NCBI GenBank assembly: GCA_016124635.1
Contig: WGNJ01000027.1
Span: 45,115 to 109,114 of the forward strand
DNA length: 64,000 nt
Source of the DNA: Alphaproteobacteria bacterium
GTDB lineage: Bacteria; Pseudomonadota; Alphaproteobacteria; Micropepsales; Micropepsaceae
Direction of reading: 5' to 3'
This document shows, piece by piece, positions 44,932 to 52,944 of this stretch. The stretch's first letter is position 1. Every line of letters starts with the position of its first letter. The notes below the pieces were generated by a model that saw only the letters and a list, made by a program, of their open reading frames with translations, searched no databases and was not told where the DNA came from. A program made the position numbers and the translations under genes.

Positions 44932-45639
44932 ATGCCAGATGTGCTGAATTGGACTTCTTATGGGTCGATGCGGTTATTACTCGCAACAATTGGGCTTGGA
45001 GCATTGGTCGCGAGTATATTGGTCATGTTTCATGATGGAACCGTCAAACTGGAGTGCTATGCAGGTCTTGAGGGTCCGGCTCCTCAGTCGAATGACCAAG
45101 TGATTCGCTGTAGTGACCCTTACATTTACATCTCCTGCTCGAAAGGTTCGTATGTGCGTATTGGTGAACGACTTCGTTGCCGAACCACAGATCAGATCGA
45201 ACACGAAGTAGTTACATTCACCAGAGCCAATAACGAGAAATGTCAAAAGCGACATGGAGATTTTGCCTTCGCGACAACCAGAGAGAAGTGCGGCTGCGTG
45301 GAACATTTCATAATGGTGGACGATCGATGCGTATCTCTGGCTGAGCACAATGGGAATAAGGAAAGAGTCCAACGCGAACTTGCTGACCAAAGATGCAAGA
45401 CTCAGTTCGGTGACGAGGCCATGAGCACATCTGATGGCAAACGTTGCATTTGTCGCGAGGGGTACAAGATGATTGAGGAAAAGGGCGAGTGTTTTCCTTC
45501 TCTTGAAGCCTGCAGGATTCGGTACGGCGAGACTGCTTCCCTGAATGGAAACGAAGAGTGTGTTTGTCCAGTTCCGGGCAGGAGCGTCTACGATTTATGT
45601 GATTGGCTGGCTGGTAGAGAGAACTCCAATCGGAAATAG
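44932..45639 (+). CDS. Cysteine-rich membrane-anchored protein, 235 aa
   Basis: One N-terminal membrane helix (LLLATIGLGALVASILVMF, about 14-32) anchors an outside domain with roughly 19 cysteines in an EGF/TIL-like spacing: CGCVEHFIMVDDRCVS, RCICREGYKMIEEKGECFPS and CVCPVPGRSVYDLC. Three repeats of a C-x-C...C unit can be drawn. No known family. Disulfide-rich surface modules are unusual for a bacterial mobile element. GC is lower than in the flanking genes. Confidence 0.65.
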   Translation: MPDVLNWTSYGSMRLLLATIGLGALVASILVMFHDGTVKLECYAGLEGPAPQSNDQVIRCSDPYIYISCSKGSYVRIGERLRCRTTDQIEHEVVTFTRANNEKCQKRHGDFAFATTREKCGCVEHFIMVDDRCVSLAEHNGNKERVQRELADQRCKTQFGDEAMSTSDGKRCICREGYKMIEEKGECFPSLEACRIRYGETASLNGNEECVCPVPGRSVYDLCDWLAGRENSNRK

Positions 45640-45800
45640 AGAATCCATTTTCGACGTCGATCGCTTCACTGAAACGATACCTCGGTTGTTATCGGTATTT
45701 ACCGAGGGCTTATCGCACCCGTCTTCTATGCATCAAGGATGGTACGGCGTACGTCTTTCAGATCCGTTACTTGATTTCCGAGGAAAACCGCCCGGCTTCG

Positions 45801-46550
45801 TCACCCGTTTTGCGATCCTTTCGCGTGCCATTTTTTCGCCGACATGAGCGCCGATAGGATCCCGAAATCGAACTTCGAGAGAGTATTGAGGCTCGACTTC
45901 AGGGGCTCGAGCGTCGCTGTTTCCATTTTCAGTTCCTCTCCGAGTGCTCCGAGCATCGCCCGTACGCGTGGCGGTTCGTGCATCGCGACACTCGCGATCC
46001 TCTCGAATCTGCCGTCTTTTTTCAGCAGCGAGAGAAGTTTACCTATCGTCTCCTTCGGCGAGAGTTCGCTCGAACGGGCCCGAGAGCGAATGACGTCGAG
46101 AATGGCCGCATCCTCTTCGGTAAGAGTTGCCCAGGCTGCCGGGCGACGTGTGTGGACGCGAGCCTTTCGGCCGACCATCGAAATAGGAAGACTACCGCGT
46201 GTCGTCGCGAGCTCTTCACGAGCGGGAACCTGGGTGCTGAGTCCAAGCCGATTCGCGGCGGTCAGGCCCGAAGGAAACACGGGATGCGTCTTCTTTCCTG
46301 CATTCCTCAAAAGGGTCGGGCTTGGCCTGCTCTGACCGAATGCGGTCTCGCGTGGTCGGTAGTAGAGCCCCTTGGAAACTCGCTGGATACCACCGCTTCG
46401 TGCAAGACGCGAAAGGGTTTGGGCCACTGCTGGGAAAGGCAGGTCCGGGAAGTCCTGGACGGACCAGACTCGCTCCCCGCCGGACTCGATCGCCCTGCGG
46501 ACTTGGTCAGCTGCGGTCGTCCTTGTGGTTCGGCTGGCGTGCGTGTCCAT
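45801..46550 (-). CDS. DUF6088 / AbiEi-type antitoxin-like regulator (no toxin partner seen)
   Basis: 249 residues. The N-terminal winged helix (VWSVQDFPDLPFPAVAQTL, then SRLARSGGIQRVSKGLYYRP) is the AbiEi DNA-binding domain form found in DUF6088 proteins, followed by the mixed domain (FPSGLTAANRLGLSTQVPAR). In type IV toxin-antitoxin loci this protein precedes an AbiEii nucleotidyltransferase; none follows here. A perfect palindrome GTCAAGTA-n12-TACTTGAC lies 32 bp upstream of its start. It may work as a solo regulator or have lost its toxin. Confidence 0.8.
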   Translation of the reverse strand: MDTHASRTTRTTAADQVRRAIESGGERVWSVQDFPDLPFPAVAQTLSRLARSGGIQRVSKGLYYRPRETAFGQSRPSPTLLRNAGKKTHPVFPSGLTAANRLGLSTQVPAREELATTRGSLPISMVGRKARVHTRRPAAWATLTEEDAAILDVIRSRARSSELSPKETIGKLLSLLKKDGRFERIASVAMHEPPRVRAMLGALGEELKMETATLEPLKSSLNTLSKFDFGILSALMSAKKWHAKGSQNG

Positions 46551-46581
46551 ATCTCATAGGATCGTTCCCGGACGGAGCCTG

Positions 46582-46609
46582 GTCAAGTATTTTTGCTATT
46601 TTACTTGAC
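46582..46609. promoter_or_regulatory. Palindromic operator of the DUF6088 gene
   Basis: GTCAAGTA (46582-46589) and TACTTGAC (46602-46609) form a perfect inverted repeat with a 12-nt AT-rich centre. It sits 32-59 bp upstream of the leftward start, where promoter and operator are expected. Confidence 0.65.
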
Positions 46610-46771
46610 TCTCTGTCAGGTGGCCCGTTCATAACCTCTTGATTCCTATAGGCCAACTCGGGTGAACGACTTGTTCATCCTCCACTTTCTCAGCCTCTGA
46701 AGGGTACTCGCTGGCTCGCTTCGTCAGTACGGGCCATCTCGGTTGAGCTAGCAGAAGGAACGAGCGTCGAT

Positions 46772-46804
46772 GCACAATACTCCAAGAATTTTGGAGGATT
46801 GTGC
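46772..46804. promoter_or_regulatory. Palindromic operator abutting the second AbiEi-type start codon
   Basis: GCACAATACTCCAA (46772-46785) is repeated inverted as TTGGAGGATTGTGC (46791-46804) with one mismatch and a 5-nt centre. The right arm contains the GGAGG ribosome-binding site (46793-46797) and ends at the base before ATG 46805. Binding there would block both promoter clearance and, if transcribed, translation via a hairpin. Confidence 0.75.
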
Positions 46805-47407
46805 ATGCCCCGGTCGACCAGAGACGCTGCCAGAAAGCTCGCTGCACTCGCATCTTCGCAGGGAGGCTATTTCACCGCGAAGCAAGCGAGCGATGCTGGT
46901 TACGGGTATCGGCACCTCGATTACCACGAGACCGTCGGCAACTTCGTTCGGGTTGGACATGGCCTGTATCGAATCCCCACCCTGCCGGTATCCGAACATG
47001 ATGATTTCGTCCGACTCGCCTTCTGGAGCAGAAACAGGAATGACGAGCCGCAAGCTGTCGTGTCGCACGAATCGGCTCTCGTCGTGCATGAACTGACCGA
47101 CCTCCTGCCCACGAAAATTCACCTCACTGTTCCTTCGAAGTTCCGAAAGGCTCCACCACCGGGATGCGTGCTTCACAAAGCGATTCTTGCCCTCGAGGAC
47201 GTCGAAGAACGAGAGGGCTTTCGTGTGACCTCGCCCATCAAGACGATTCTCGATGCCGCAGAGAGCAGCCTCAGTACGGAGCAGCTCGGGGTAGCCGTGA
47301 ACGAAGCGATCGTACGAGGTCTCGTGCGACGAACGAAGTTGGAACGAGCGGCTCGTGATGTTGAGCGTCTTTCGATGCTTCTCGAAAGGAACCGGTCGGG
47401 CCGGTAG
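46805..47407 (+). CDS. AbiEi family antitoxin-like protein (no toxin partner seen)
   Basis: 200 residues from ATG 46805, preceded by a GGAGG site. The N-terminal winged helix (YFTAKQASDAGYGYRHLDY, then VGNFVRVGHGLYRI) and the C-terminal AbiEi domain (AVVSHESALVVHELTDLLP; FRVTSPIKTILDAAESSLS) are both recognisable. AbiEi proteins repress their own operon through inverted repeats and neutralise the AbiEii toxin. The next gene, 460 bp on, is not AbiEii. With the DUF6088 gene it forms a divergent pair sharing a 254-bp region with two different palindromes. Confidence 0.85.
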   Translation: MPRSTRDAARKLAALASSQGGYFTAKQASDAGYGYRHLDYHETVGNFVRVGHGLYRIPTLPVSEHDDFVRLAFWSRNRNDEPQAVVSHESALVVHELTDLLPTKIHLTVPSKFRKAPPPGCVLHKAILALEDVEEREGFRVTSPIKTILDAAESSLSTEQLGVAVNEAIVRGLVRRTKLERAARDVERLSMLLERNRSGR

Positions 47408-47554
47408 AGACCACCGTTCCGAAGAGAACGCTGATGTCGATCACCGTGCTCGAACGTTTCCGGTTCGGTCGTTCGCCTTTTACGGCGTCGAAGCGGTCCT
47501 CGATACGCAGCCGATCTCCGAGAGCGACCTGACGACGCGATGCACGGTCAGAAT

Positions 47555-47780
47555 TCCCCGTCCGCTCCGCTAAAGCACGGGCGTGCCAACCTTTCAGGTT
47601 GGTCCGCTCCGATCCTCTCCGCCACTGCCCGTGCAACCGCTCCGCTACGTCACTGACGAGACGGAGCGTTCTTCCTTTCTCGTCACGGCCTGGAAGGCCG
47701 TGCGTCGGTTTGCTTTTCGTCGTGCGGGGGGACCGAGTGTCTCCAGGAGGGCGAAGACACTCGGTCCCCCCACCCGCCGA
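47555..47780 (+). ncRNA. Structured RNA element, copy 1
   Basis: About 226 nt with five stems: GCACGGGC/GCCCGTGC (47575-47582 with 47627-47634), enclosing hairpin CCAACCT/AGGTTGG (47586-47602); CGCTCCG/CGGAGCG (47638-47668); CACGGCCT/AGGCCGTG (47684-47702); and a perfect 17-bp stem (47726-47742 with 47755-47771) whose loop holds AGGAGG. The second copy at 48493-48721 keeps every stem, with compensating changes in the CCAACC hairpin and the long stem. It ends 87 nt before ATG 47868. Direction is assigned from the following gene. It could be a leader, a free ncRNA or a mobile hairpin repeat. Confidence 0.6.
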
Positions 47781-47867
47781 AAAACGCGGTTGGGCTTCCG
47801 TGTCGAAAGTAACCTGGCCGGAGGAGAGGGACTGTCCGGCCACACATGACAAAGGAAATACGAACCT

Positions 47868-48467
47868 ATGGAAACGAACGCAGCGACAACGCACATGGTA
47901 ACCCTCCCTTCGAAGGCACTCAGTGCGGTCCTCGATCACGTCTGGGAAGCGGAGCTCGAAGGCTACCTCGAGTATCCCTCGCCAGGACATCTCTTCATGC
48001 ATCTGGTCGAACTCGCGAACGTCGCGAACGGCAAGTGCTCGTGGACTCAAGAAGACTACATTCATGCGTACTTTTCGTCGGCTGAAGCGACCTGGAGAAT
48101 GCCCGGCAGCGTCGAGCACGTTGCACCGCACGAGTCTCCGGTCGTCAGGGTAGGAAGTGCTATCGCCGATTCGGATGTCGCGTGGGAACAGCAGGGAGGA
48201 ACGAAGCGATATCTGATTCGCGGGAAAGCGTCGCTGCTGCGAGTCGTCGTCGGCTGGGACTCCCCGCTCAATACCTTCTTCGCCCAGGTCTGGAAGGCAC
48301 CTGACGAAGAGACCTGCTACGAAATGGGGGAGCTCTTGCTGTGGGTCGGAACTTTTCATCGCGAAGTGCCGGTCATCAAGCAGCTGGGTCGCCTCGTGGC
48401 ACCGTACGTGAGAATCCCGTCAACCATTCTCGAGAATCTTGAGTTCCATCGGTTGATGTCGATCTGA
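47868..48467 (+). CDS. Hypothetical protein, 199 aa, downstream of RNA copy 1
   Basis: ATG 47868, with AAAGGAAAT about 9 bp before it. The same motif stands before the DUF6573 gene. Contents: a helical N-terminal part (LSAVLDHVWEAELEGYLEYP; LFMHLVELANVANGKCSW), a beta-rich centre with VVVGWDSPLNTFFAQVWK, and a C-terminal helix. No recognised family, signal or membrane segment. Plasmid context (DUF6573, RadC downstream) suggests it belongs to the conserved plasmid-backbone genes of unknown role. Confidence 0.65.
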   Translation: METNAATTHMVTLPSKALSAVLDHVWEAELEGYLEYPSPGHLFMHLVELANVANGKCSWTQEDYIHAYFSSAEATWRMPGSVEHVAPHESPVVRVGSAIADSDVAWEQQGGTKRYLIRGKASLLRVVVGWDSPLNTFFAQVWKAPDEETCYEMGELLLWVGTFHREVPVIKQLGRLVAPYVRIPSTILENLEFHRLMSI

Positions 48468-48492
48468 AGGACGGAGCGGGCGGGTGACGACG

Positions 48493-48721
48493 TCCCCGTC
48501 CGCTCCGCTAAAGCACGGGCGTGCCAACCCTTTGCAGGGTTGGTCCGCTCCGATCCTCTCCGCCACTGCCCGTGCAACCGCTCCGCTACGGCACGTACGG
48601 CTCGGAGCGTTTTCCTTTCTCGTCACGGCCTGGAAGGCCGTGCCCGGTCTTGCCTCCGTCGTGCGGGGGGAGCGGGGTGTCTCCAGGAGGGCGAAGACAC
48701 CCCGCTCCCCCCACCCGCCGA
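48493..48721 (+). ncRNA. Structured RNA element, copy 2
   Basis: 229 nt, homologous to 47555-47780. Stems: GCACGGGC/GCCCGTGC (48513-48520 with 48568-48575), CCAACCCT/AGGGTTGG (48524-48543, one C-G pair longer than copy 1), CGCTCCG/CGGAGCG, CACGGCCT/AGGCCGTG (48624-48642) and a perfect 18-bp stem (48665-48682 with 48695-48712). In the long stem copy 1 has ACCGAG where copy 2 has AGCGGGG, each matched on the other arm, while the loop CCAGGAGGGCGA is unchanged. It ends 77 nt before ATG 48799. Confidence 0.6.
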
Positions 48722-48798
48722 AGGCGGCGTGGGTCGGGGGTGAAACGATTCCGCCTGACGCCGGGAGCCGTCGAGGCACAAAAGAAAAAGGAAATGAC

Positions 48799-49179
48799 AT
48801 GAGCGAAGCATTCACCATCATCCACACCTACAGCAGAAGCCAGGCCATCGAAGACGGAGTGCTGGTCGACGTGACGGATCTCGCACGGGAAGCAGGATTT
48901 CGCGTGCCCGTCGCTGTCACTGCATCTGTGTGGGCCCGCTACGTCGAAGTACCCACCGGAGCGAGCGGCCAGGACGAAACCGGACGCCTTTGGGACGTCA
49001 TTTCGATGCTGCGGTTCGCCATCGCAACGAACAGAGATCAAGCAAGCGAACTTCGATTTCGACTTTACGTGGTGCTGCGGGCTGGAGCCGACCCGGAACT
49101 GGTCGAACTCAAAGCGATGTGCGGCCCGGACGATGACGGGAGCCCGTGCATCACCGTCATGATGCCCGATGAGGATTGA
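48799..49179 (+). CDS. DUF6573 family protein
   Basis: 126 residues from ATG 48799 (AAAGGAAAT just upstream). It opens FTIIHTYSRSQAIEDGVLVDVTD with AREAGFRVPVAVTASVW, the clear DUF6573 signature; CPVALT-like helices and LRFRLYVVLR follow, then an acidic end (MCGPDDDGS). The family is small, soluble, frequent on plasmids and integrative elements beside radC and conjugation genes, and has no known function. It precedes the RadC-like gene by 82 bp, separated by a strong hairpin. Confidence 0.85.
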   Translation: MSEAFTIIHTYSRSQAIEDGVLVDVTDLAREAGFRVPVAVTASVWARYVEVPTGASGQDETGRLWDVISMLRFAIATNRDQASELRFRLYVVLRAGADPELVELKAMCGPDDDGSPCITVMMPDED

Positions 49180-49200
49180 ACTCGAAGACGAAAAAAAGAC

Positions 49201-49232
49201 GGGCCGAGCGATGCAGCAACATCGCTCGGCCC
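49201..49232. terminator. Strong hairpin between the DUF6573 and RadC-like genes
   Basis: GGGCCGAGCGATG (49201-49213) pairs perfectly with CATCGCTCGGCCC (49220-49232) around a 6-nt loop. An A-run (GAAAAAAAG) precedes it, so on the minus strand it is a canonical intrinsic terminator (hairpin plus T-run), whereas on the plus strand it lacks a T-run and may attenuate or protect mRNA. Confidence 0.6.
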
Positions 49233-49261
49233 CAACCACTACGCAACCAGGAACCAGATTC

Positions 49262-49756
49262 ATGATTACGCTCAAGACCTTCGAACGTACACCATCGCTC
49301 GCCGAACTCAAAGTCAGTTACAAGCGGGGACGCCCCAAGGACGACCGGCAACAGAAAATGCCCTGGGTCCTTTCGAGCCCCATCACTTGCGAGCAGTACT
49401 TGCGGACCCTGTGGGACAAGGACACCTTCGAGCTTCGGGAAGAATTCGTCGTGGTGTGCCTGAACACCGCTCTCGAGGTGCTCGGGTGGGTGAAGCTGCA
49501 CGCCGGAGCGATCGACGCTTCGCCCGTCGACCCACGGCTCGTTTTCGGTGTGGCGTTGCAGACCGCGAGCTCCGCCATCGTCGTCGCTCACAATCACCCC
49601 TCAGGGAAGCTCGAGCCTTCACCGGAAGACAAGTCACTCACCAGACGGCTTGTCCAGGGGAGCAAGCTTTTGGGCATCCGGTTTCTTGACCATGTGATTC
49701 TCGGTCCTGAAGGATGGTACAGTTTCGCGACGGCTGGGGGGCTCGAAGCGGGATAG
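49262..49756 (+). CDS. RadC-like JAB-domain protein
   Basis: 164 residues from ATG 49262 (AGGAA site); an upstream start at 49169 would translate the hairpin. The JAB/MPN metal-binding signature is complete: Glu in REEFVVVCLN, then HNHPSGKLEPSPED (His-x-His-x10-Asp). It is shorter than chromosomal RadC (about 220) as it lacks the N-terminal helix-hairpin-helix. Plasmid RadC relatives are often linked to anti-restriction or DNA processing; the metal site suggests a hydrolase or deubiquitinase-like fold, but the substrate is unknown. Confidence 0.9.
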   Translation: MITLKTFERTPSLAELKVSYKRGRPKDDRQQKMPWVLSSPITCEQYLRTLWDKDTFELREEFVVVCLNTALEVLGWVKLHAGAIDASPVDPRLVFGVALQTASSAIVVAHNHPSGKLEPSPEDKSLTRRLVQGSKLLGIRFLDHVILGPEGWYSFATAGGLEAG

Positions 49757-49871
49757 CGGTCGCTCAGCAGGCAGCATCGAATCGAAGCGGTGCTCCACTC
49801 GTTGCCGACACATCACGGTCGGCGTGCGGGTGCCACACACCTGCACTGCGAAATCCGGCGATAAGAAGCCG

Positions 49872-50702
49872 TCAAGGCTCCAATTTGCGGAGATCGGAGT
49901 GGATCTGGTCGAGCAACCGCATCATCGGCGAACCGTAGAGCGCCGATCCGCTCAACGAATTGAAGACTTCACGATGCTGCATGACGTGTTCTTCGTTCGT
50001 GATATGAATCGTATCGCTGATCGTTTCGATACTCACCAGTTTGTCGTCATAGATTTCGAACCCGGTGATCGGCGGCTTATCGATCCGAGTTGCCCATGGG
50101 ATCACTCCGATCTGGACGTTGTCCTTCTCAGACATCTCCTTCAGCTTCGCGAACTGTTCCGCCATGATCACGGGGGCAGCGATGCGGGTGCGCAGCGCGC
50201 CTTCCGAGATCAGGAAGTAGAATTTCCTTCTCCCGATGCCCTTCTGCCACCGAAGTTTCGTTTGATACTCCCGCTCCGGAACAAAAGCGCTGTAGCCGAT
50301 GGACGGCGAGTATTTTCCGATCACGGCATGCAAATACAACTCGGTCTGCAGCTGGCTTGGGACCACCGCCATGTGGAAAGAGCGGACCTGAGTCGCCGAG
50401 GTTTTGAGTTTGAAGATCGCATCCTGCTGTCGTTTGGCGACGACCTCTTCGTCACCGGTCCACGGAGCGAACTCGGACCAGAACAGTTCGGCATGCGCCT
50501 GCAACTCTTCCCGCTCCGATTCGGACAGCGAAAGAGCCTTCGAGAATGCCTCGACGTACTCTCTCGTCGGACGAATCGCTCCGCATTCGATTTTCGATAC
50601 TCGCGACTGGCTAACGCCCAAAAGCTCCGCGAGCTTCTGCCCCGTAATCTTGCGAGCCTTTCTCAGCATGAGCAAGCGATACCCGAAGCTGTTCTTGTTC
50701 AT
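49872..50702 (-). CDS. XRE-type regulator with DUF5753 domain
   Basis: 276 residues from ATG 50702. The HTH (GYRLLMLRKARKITGQKLAE, then LGVSQSRVSKIECGAIRPTR) is followed by a DUF5753 domain (YSPSIGYSAFVPEREYQTKL; VQIGVIPWATRIDKPPITGF). This pairing is the Scr1-type regulator/antitoxin family that is mostly actinobacterial, where it is usually next to a small DUF397 protein; no DUF397 partner is visible here. It may control the divergent mobilisation operon. Likely acquired by transfer. Confidence 0.88.
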   Translation of the reverse strand: MNKNSFGYRLLMLRKARKITGQKLAELLGVSQSRVSKIECGAIRPTREYVEAFSKALSLSESEREELQAHAELFWSEFAPWTGDEEVVAKRQQDAIFKLKTSATQVRSFHMAVVPSQLQTELYLHAVIGKYSPSIGYSAFVPEREYQTKLRWQKGIGRRKFYFLISEGALRTRIAAPVIMAEQFAKLKEMSEKDNVQIGVIPWATRIDKPPITGFEIYDDKLVSIETISDTIHITNEEHVMQHREVFNSLSGSALYGSPMMRLLDQIHSDLRKLEP

Positions 50703-51120
50703 GACGCCAGCAGGTGGTTCTCTCTGAGTTTCGGTGCTGTGAAGTGACACTTGGTTTGTGAGGCGCTGCTCATCGATTCGAGGCCGAGAGTCTTTTCAAG
50801 CCTTCTGAGTCGTGGCGGCGTTCCTGCGGAACATCATTCAGGATAACAACCGACAGAGAAAATTCGAAAAGAATATTCCGCCGCTCCAATCCGATTCTCA
50901 GATTATTATCCACTGAAATGGCTGCGCTTAAGTTGGATCTTGGGCTGTTCTTGCGCCTTCTTGCCGGTCTGGTTTTGCGAATTCCGAAGAGCAATTCGTA
51001 TACGGCAACTTTGAGTTAGTCGCTTTTAAGGAATAATATTCGAGTGACTCGCCTGAGTCGCCCCTCTGTCTGCCCTCAAGGGTATTCCGCTCTCCCCTCT
51101 CTCCGTTCAGGAGCCTGTCC
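50703..51120. other. Divergent intergenic region before the mobilisation operon, no gene
   Basis: 418 bp between the DUF5753 regulator and the vWA gene. AT-rich in the middle (50850-51040), with a small inverted repeat GACTC-gcct-GAGTC at 51046-51059. It must hold the operon promoter and is a plausible place for the oriT of the second relaxase, but I cannot identify a nick site. Confidence 0.45.
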
Positions 51121-51816
51121 ATGCCGATTTCTCGTAAGCCTTCGGTCCCCTCGAGTTGCGAGGCGGCGAAGCCTGCGCCCTATCGCTATCCGAGCCGAGT
51201 CGTGCTCTTCGTCATCGTCCGCGACGAATCCGGATCGATGGCACCCTATCGACAAACGCAGGGCGACTTCATCCCTGCCGTCACTCGATGGCTCATCGAG
51301 GCCGGCGGTCCCAAAGTCGCCGATCTGATTTTCCTGCTCTACGTGGTCGTCAGCGGCGGAGTGGTAAAGACCGAATTCGCGCCCCTCTCGAAGGCCGCAG
51401 ACCCCGAGTACCGTCCCGACGGCGAAACTCCGATCGGCATGGCCTTGAAGGCCACGGCCGACGCGTGCCGGGAGTTTCTCGAAACCCAATTATTTCCGAA
51501 CGAAGTGACGGTTCGGAACTTCGAGGTCGTGATCTTCTCCGATCTCAAGGCGACCGGAGAAACCCTCGAGAAGACGAACGAAGGCGTCAACGCCTTCATC
51601 GAGTTCGCGAAGAGCTACAACGCGAAGGTGAACCTTGTGGGCCCGAACGAGGAAGCCATGGACAGGGATCTCGCCATGCGGCTCGACATCGACGAGCGGG
51701 GCGTAAAGTACCTCGACTCGGATCCGAAGGCTGTCTTGAACATCACGTTCGAGAGTCTGATTGCCGTCTCTCGCGCGGTGCAGGGCGGTTCGAATCCTTT
51801 GTTCCGTAATCTCTGA
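51121..51816 (+). CDS. von Willebrand factor A (vWA) domain protein
   Basis: 231 residues, one vWA domain. The MIDAS metal site is intact: DESGS (35-39), the Thr in DGETPIGMAL (about 103) and the Asp of VVIFSDLKATG (about 140). It resembles the TerY-type stand-alone vWA proteins that work with a PP2C phosphatase and a kinase. Here a kinase-like gene follows 18 bp downstream and no phosphatase is seen. First gene of a tight six-gene operon that ends in relaxase, coupling protein and lipoprotein, so it is probably a regulator or scaffold of mobilisation. Confidence 0.88.
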   Translation: MPISRKPSVPSSCEAAKPAPYRYPSRVVLFVIVRDESGSMAPYRQTQGDFIPAVTRWLIEAGGPKVADLIFLLYVVVSGGVVKTEFAPLSKAADPEYRPDGETPIGMALKATADACREFLETQLFPNEVTVRNFEVVIFSDLKATGETLEKTNEGVNAFIEFAKSYNAKVNLVGPNEEAMDRDLAMRLDIDERGVKYLDSDPKAVLNITFESLIAVSRAVQGGSNPLFRNL

Positions 51817-51834
51817 CCCGGGAGGGCTGTCGCC

Positions 51835-52944
51835 ATGACTCGCGTGATTGGGATCAAGTCCCACGTCGAGTACTCCCTGGCCCCCTGGTCGATTCTCGGC
51901 CAGGGGGGTGAAGGATGCGTCTATTCGTCCAACGATCGAGGCGTGAAGGTTTTCTCGAAACCTCTCGCGCCGGAGCAGGCCGAGAAGTTCGAAGCGCTCG
52001 AGCGTCTCGCCCCGAACGTACCGGGATTCGCCTGGCCCATCGAACTCGTCGTCGATTCGGTCACCCAACGTGCCGTGGGCTTCGTGATGGAACTCGTGAC
52101 GGGCAAATCGCTCGATTCGCTGCTGGCCTATCGCGAAACGACGGATTTGCCCCCGAACGTCAAGGTATCCCTCGCGCTTCAGGTCGCCCGGGCCGTCGAC
52201 GCCGCGCACAAGCACCAGGGCCCGAGGGTCGTGTTGGGCGATGTCCTGAAGGCAGCCAATCTCGTCGTCGACGTCGACTCGGTCTCTGCGGTTTTCGTCG
52301 ATGCGGCGTCGGTGAGCCTTTTCGGTTTCCGAGTCGCGAGCGGCCAGGTGCGGGATTCCTGGTCGTGGCTCAAAACTCCAGGATACGTTCCCAAGGAGGA
52401 ACTCGACCATCCGGGTGCCATTCCGTCCCATGACGCGGACCGCTTCGCTCTCGCTGTCCTGCTCTTCGAGTTGTTTTTCGGTGTGCCGCCGCATCAACCG
52501 AAACCTCATCGAACTGCGGTCGCACTCGACCCCGACGACGCCGTTCGGAACGGTTCTTTCTTCCGATACGTGAGGCACCGCGAACACGTTGCCCCGACGT
52601 ACGACCCCATCGACGTCCCTGCCGACATCGACGACCTGTTCCGTGCGGCGTTCCTCGTTTCCGCGATTCGTCCGAAAGCGGAAACGTGGTGCGTCGAGCT
52701 GCAAAAGTGGCTCGACGCCATCACCCCGGAGCCGGAACCGGACGTCGTCGTTCCGCCGCCTGAACCGCCCCGCACCATGCGAAGCAGGCTCGCGGAACAC
52801 CCTTACCTCTTCGCCATTCTGGCCTGGTCCATCGTCTGGCTGGTCCAGATGGCACTCGATCTGTTCGCACCCGGCGTCGCGAAGAGCGTTCCGCTTCCGA
52901 CGCGAATGATCGGTCCTGGCCTTTTCAGGGGGCTTTTTCCATGA
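51835..52944 (+). CDS. Atypical protein kinase-like membrane protein (TerY-P type)
   Basis: 369 residues. A glycine loop GQGGEGCVY (about 22-30), a lysine in GVKVFSKP and a catalytic-like loop VVLGDVLKAANLVVD (about 136-150), with Asp, Lys and Asn, mark a kinase fold; the HRD and DFG motifs are replaced (LGD; VDAAS). This resembles the diverged kinases of vWA-phosphatase-kinase modules more than Hanks kinases. A Pro/Glu-rich linker leads to a C-terminal membrane helix (LFAILAWSIVWLVQMALDLF). Its stop overlaps the next start by 4 bp (ATGA). Whether it phosphorylates anything is unknown. Confidence 0.75.
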   Translation: MTRVIGIKSHVEYSLAPWSILGQGGEGCVYSSNDRGVKVFSKPLAPEQAEKFEALERLAPNVPGFAWPIELVVDSVTQRAVGFVMELVTGKSLDSLLAYRETTDLPPNVKVSLALQVARAVDAAHKHQGPRVVLGDVLKAANLVVDVDSVSAVFVDAASVSLFGFRVASGQVRDSWSWLKTPGYVPKEELDHPGAIPSHDADRFALAVLLFELFFGVPPHQPKPHRTAVALDPDDAVRNGSFFRYVRHREHVAPTYDPIDVPADIDDLFRAAFLVSAIRPKAETWCVELQKWLDAITPEPEPDVVVPPPEPPRTMRSRLAEHPYLFAILAWSIVWLVQMALDLFAPGVAKSVPLPTRMIGPGLFRGLFP

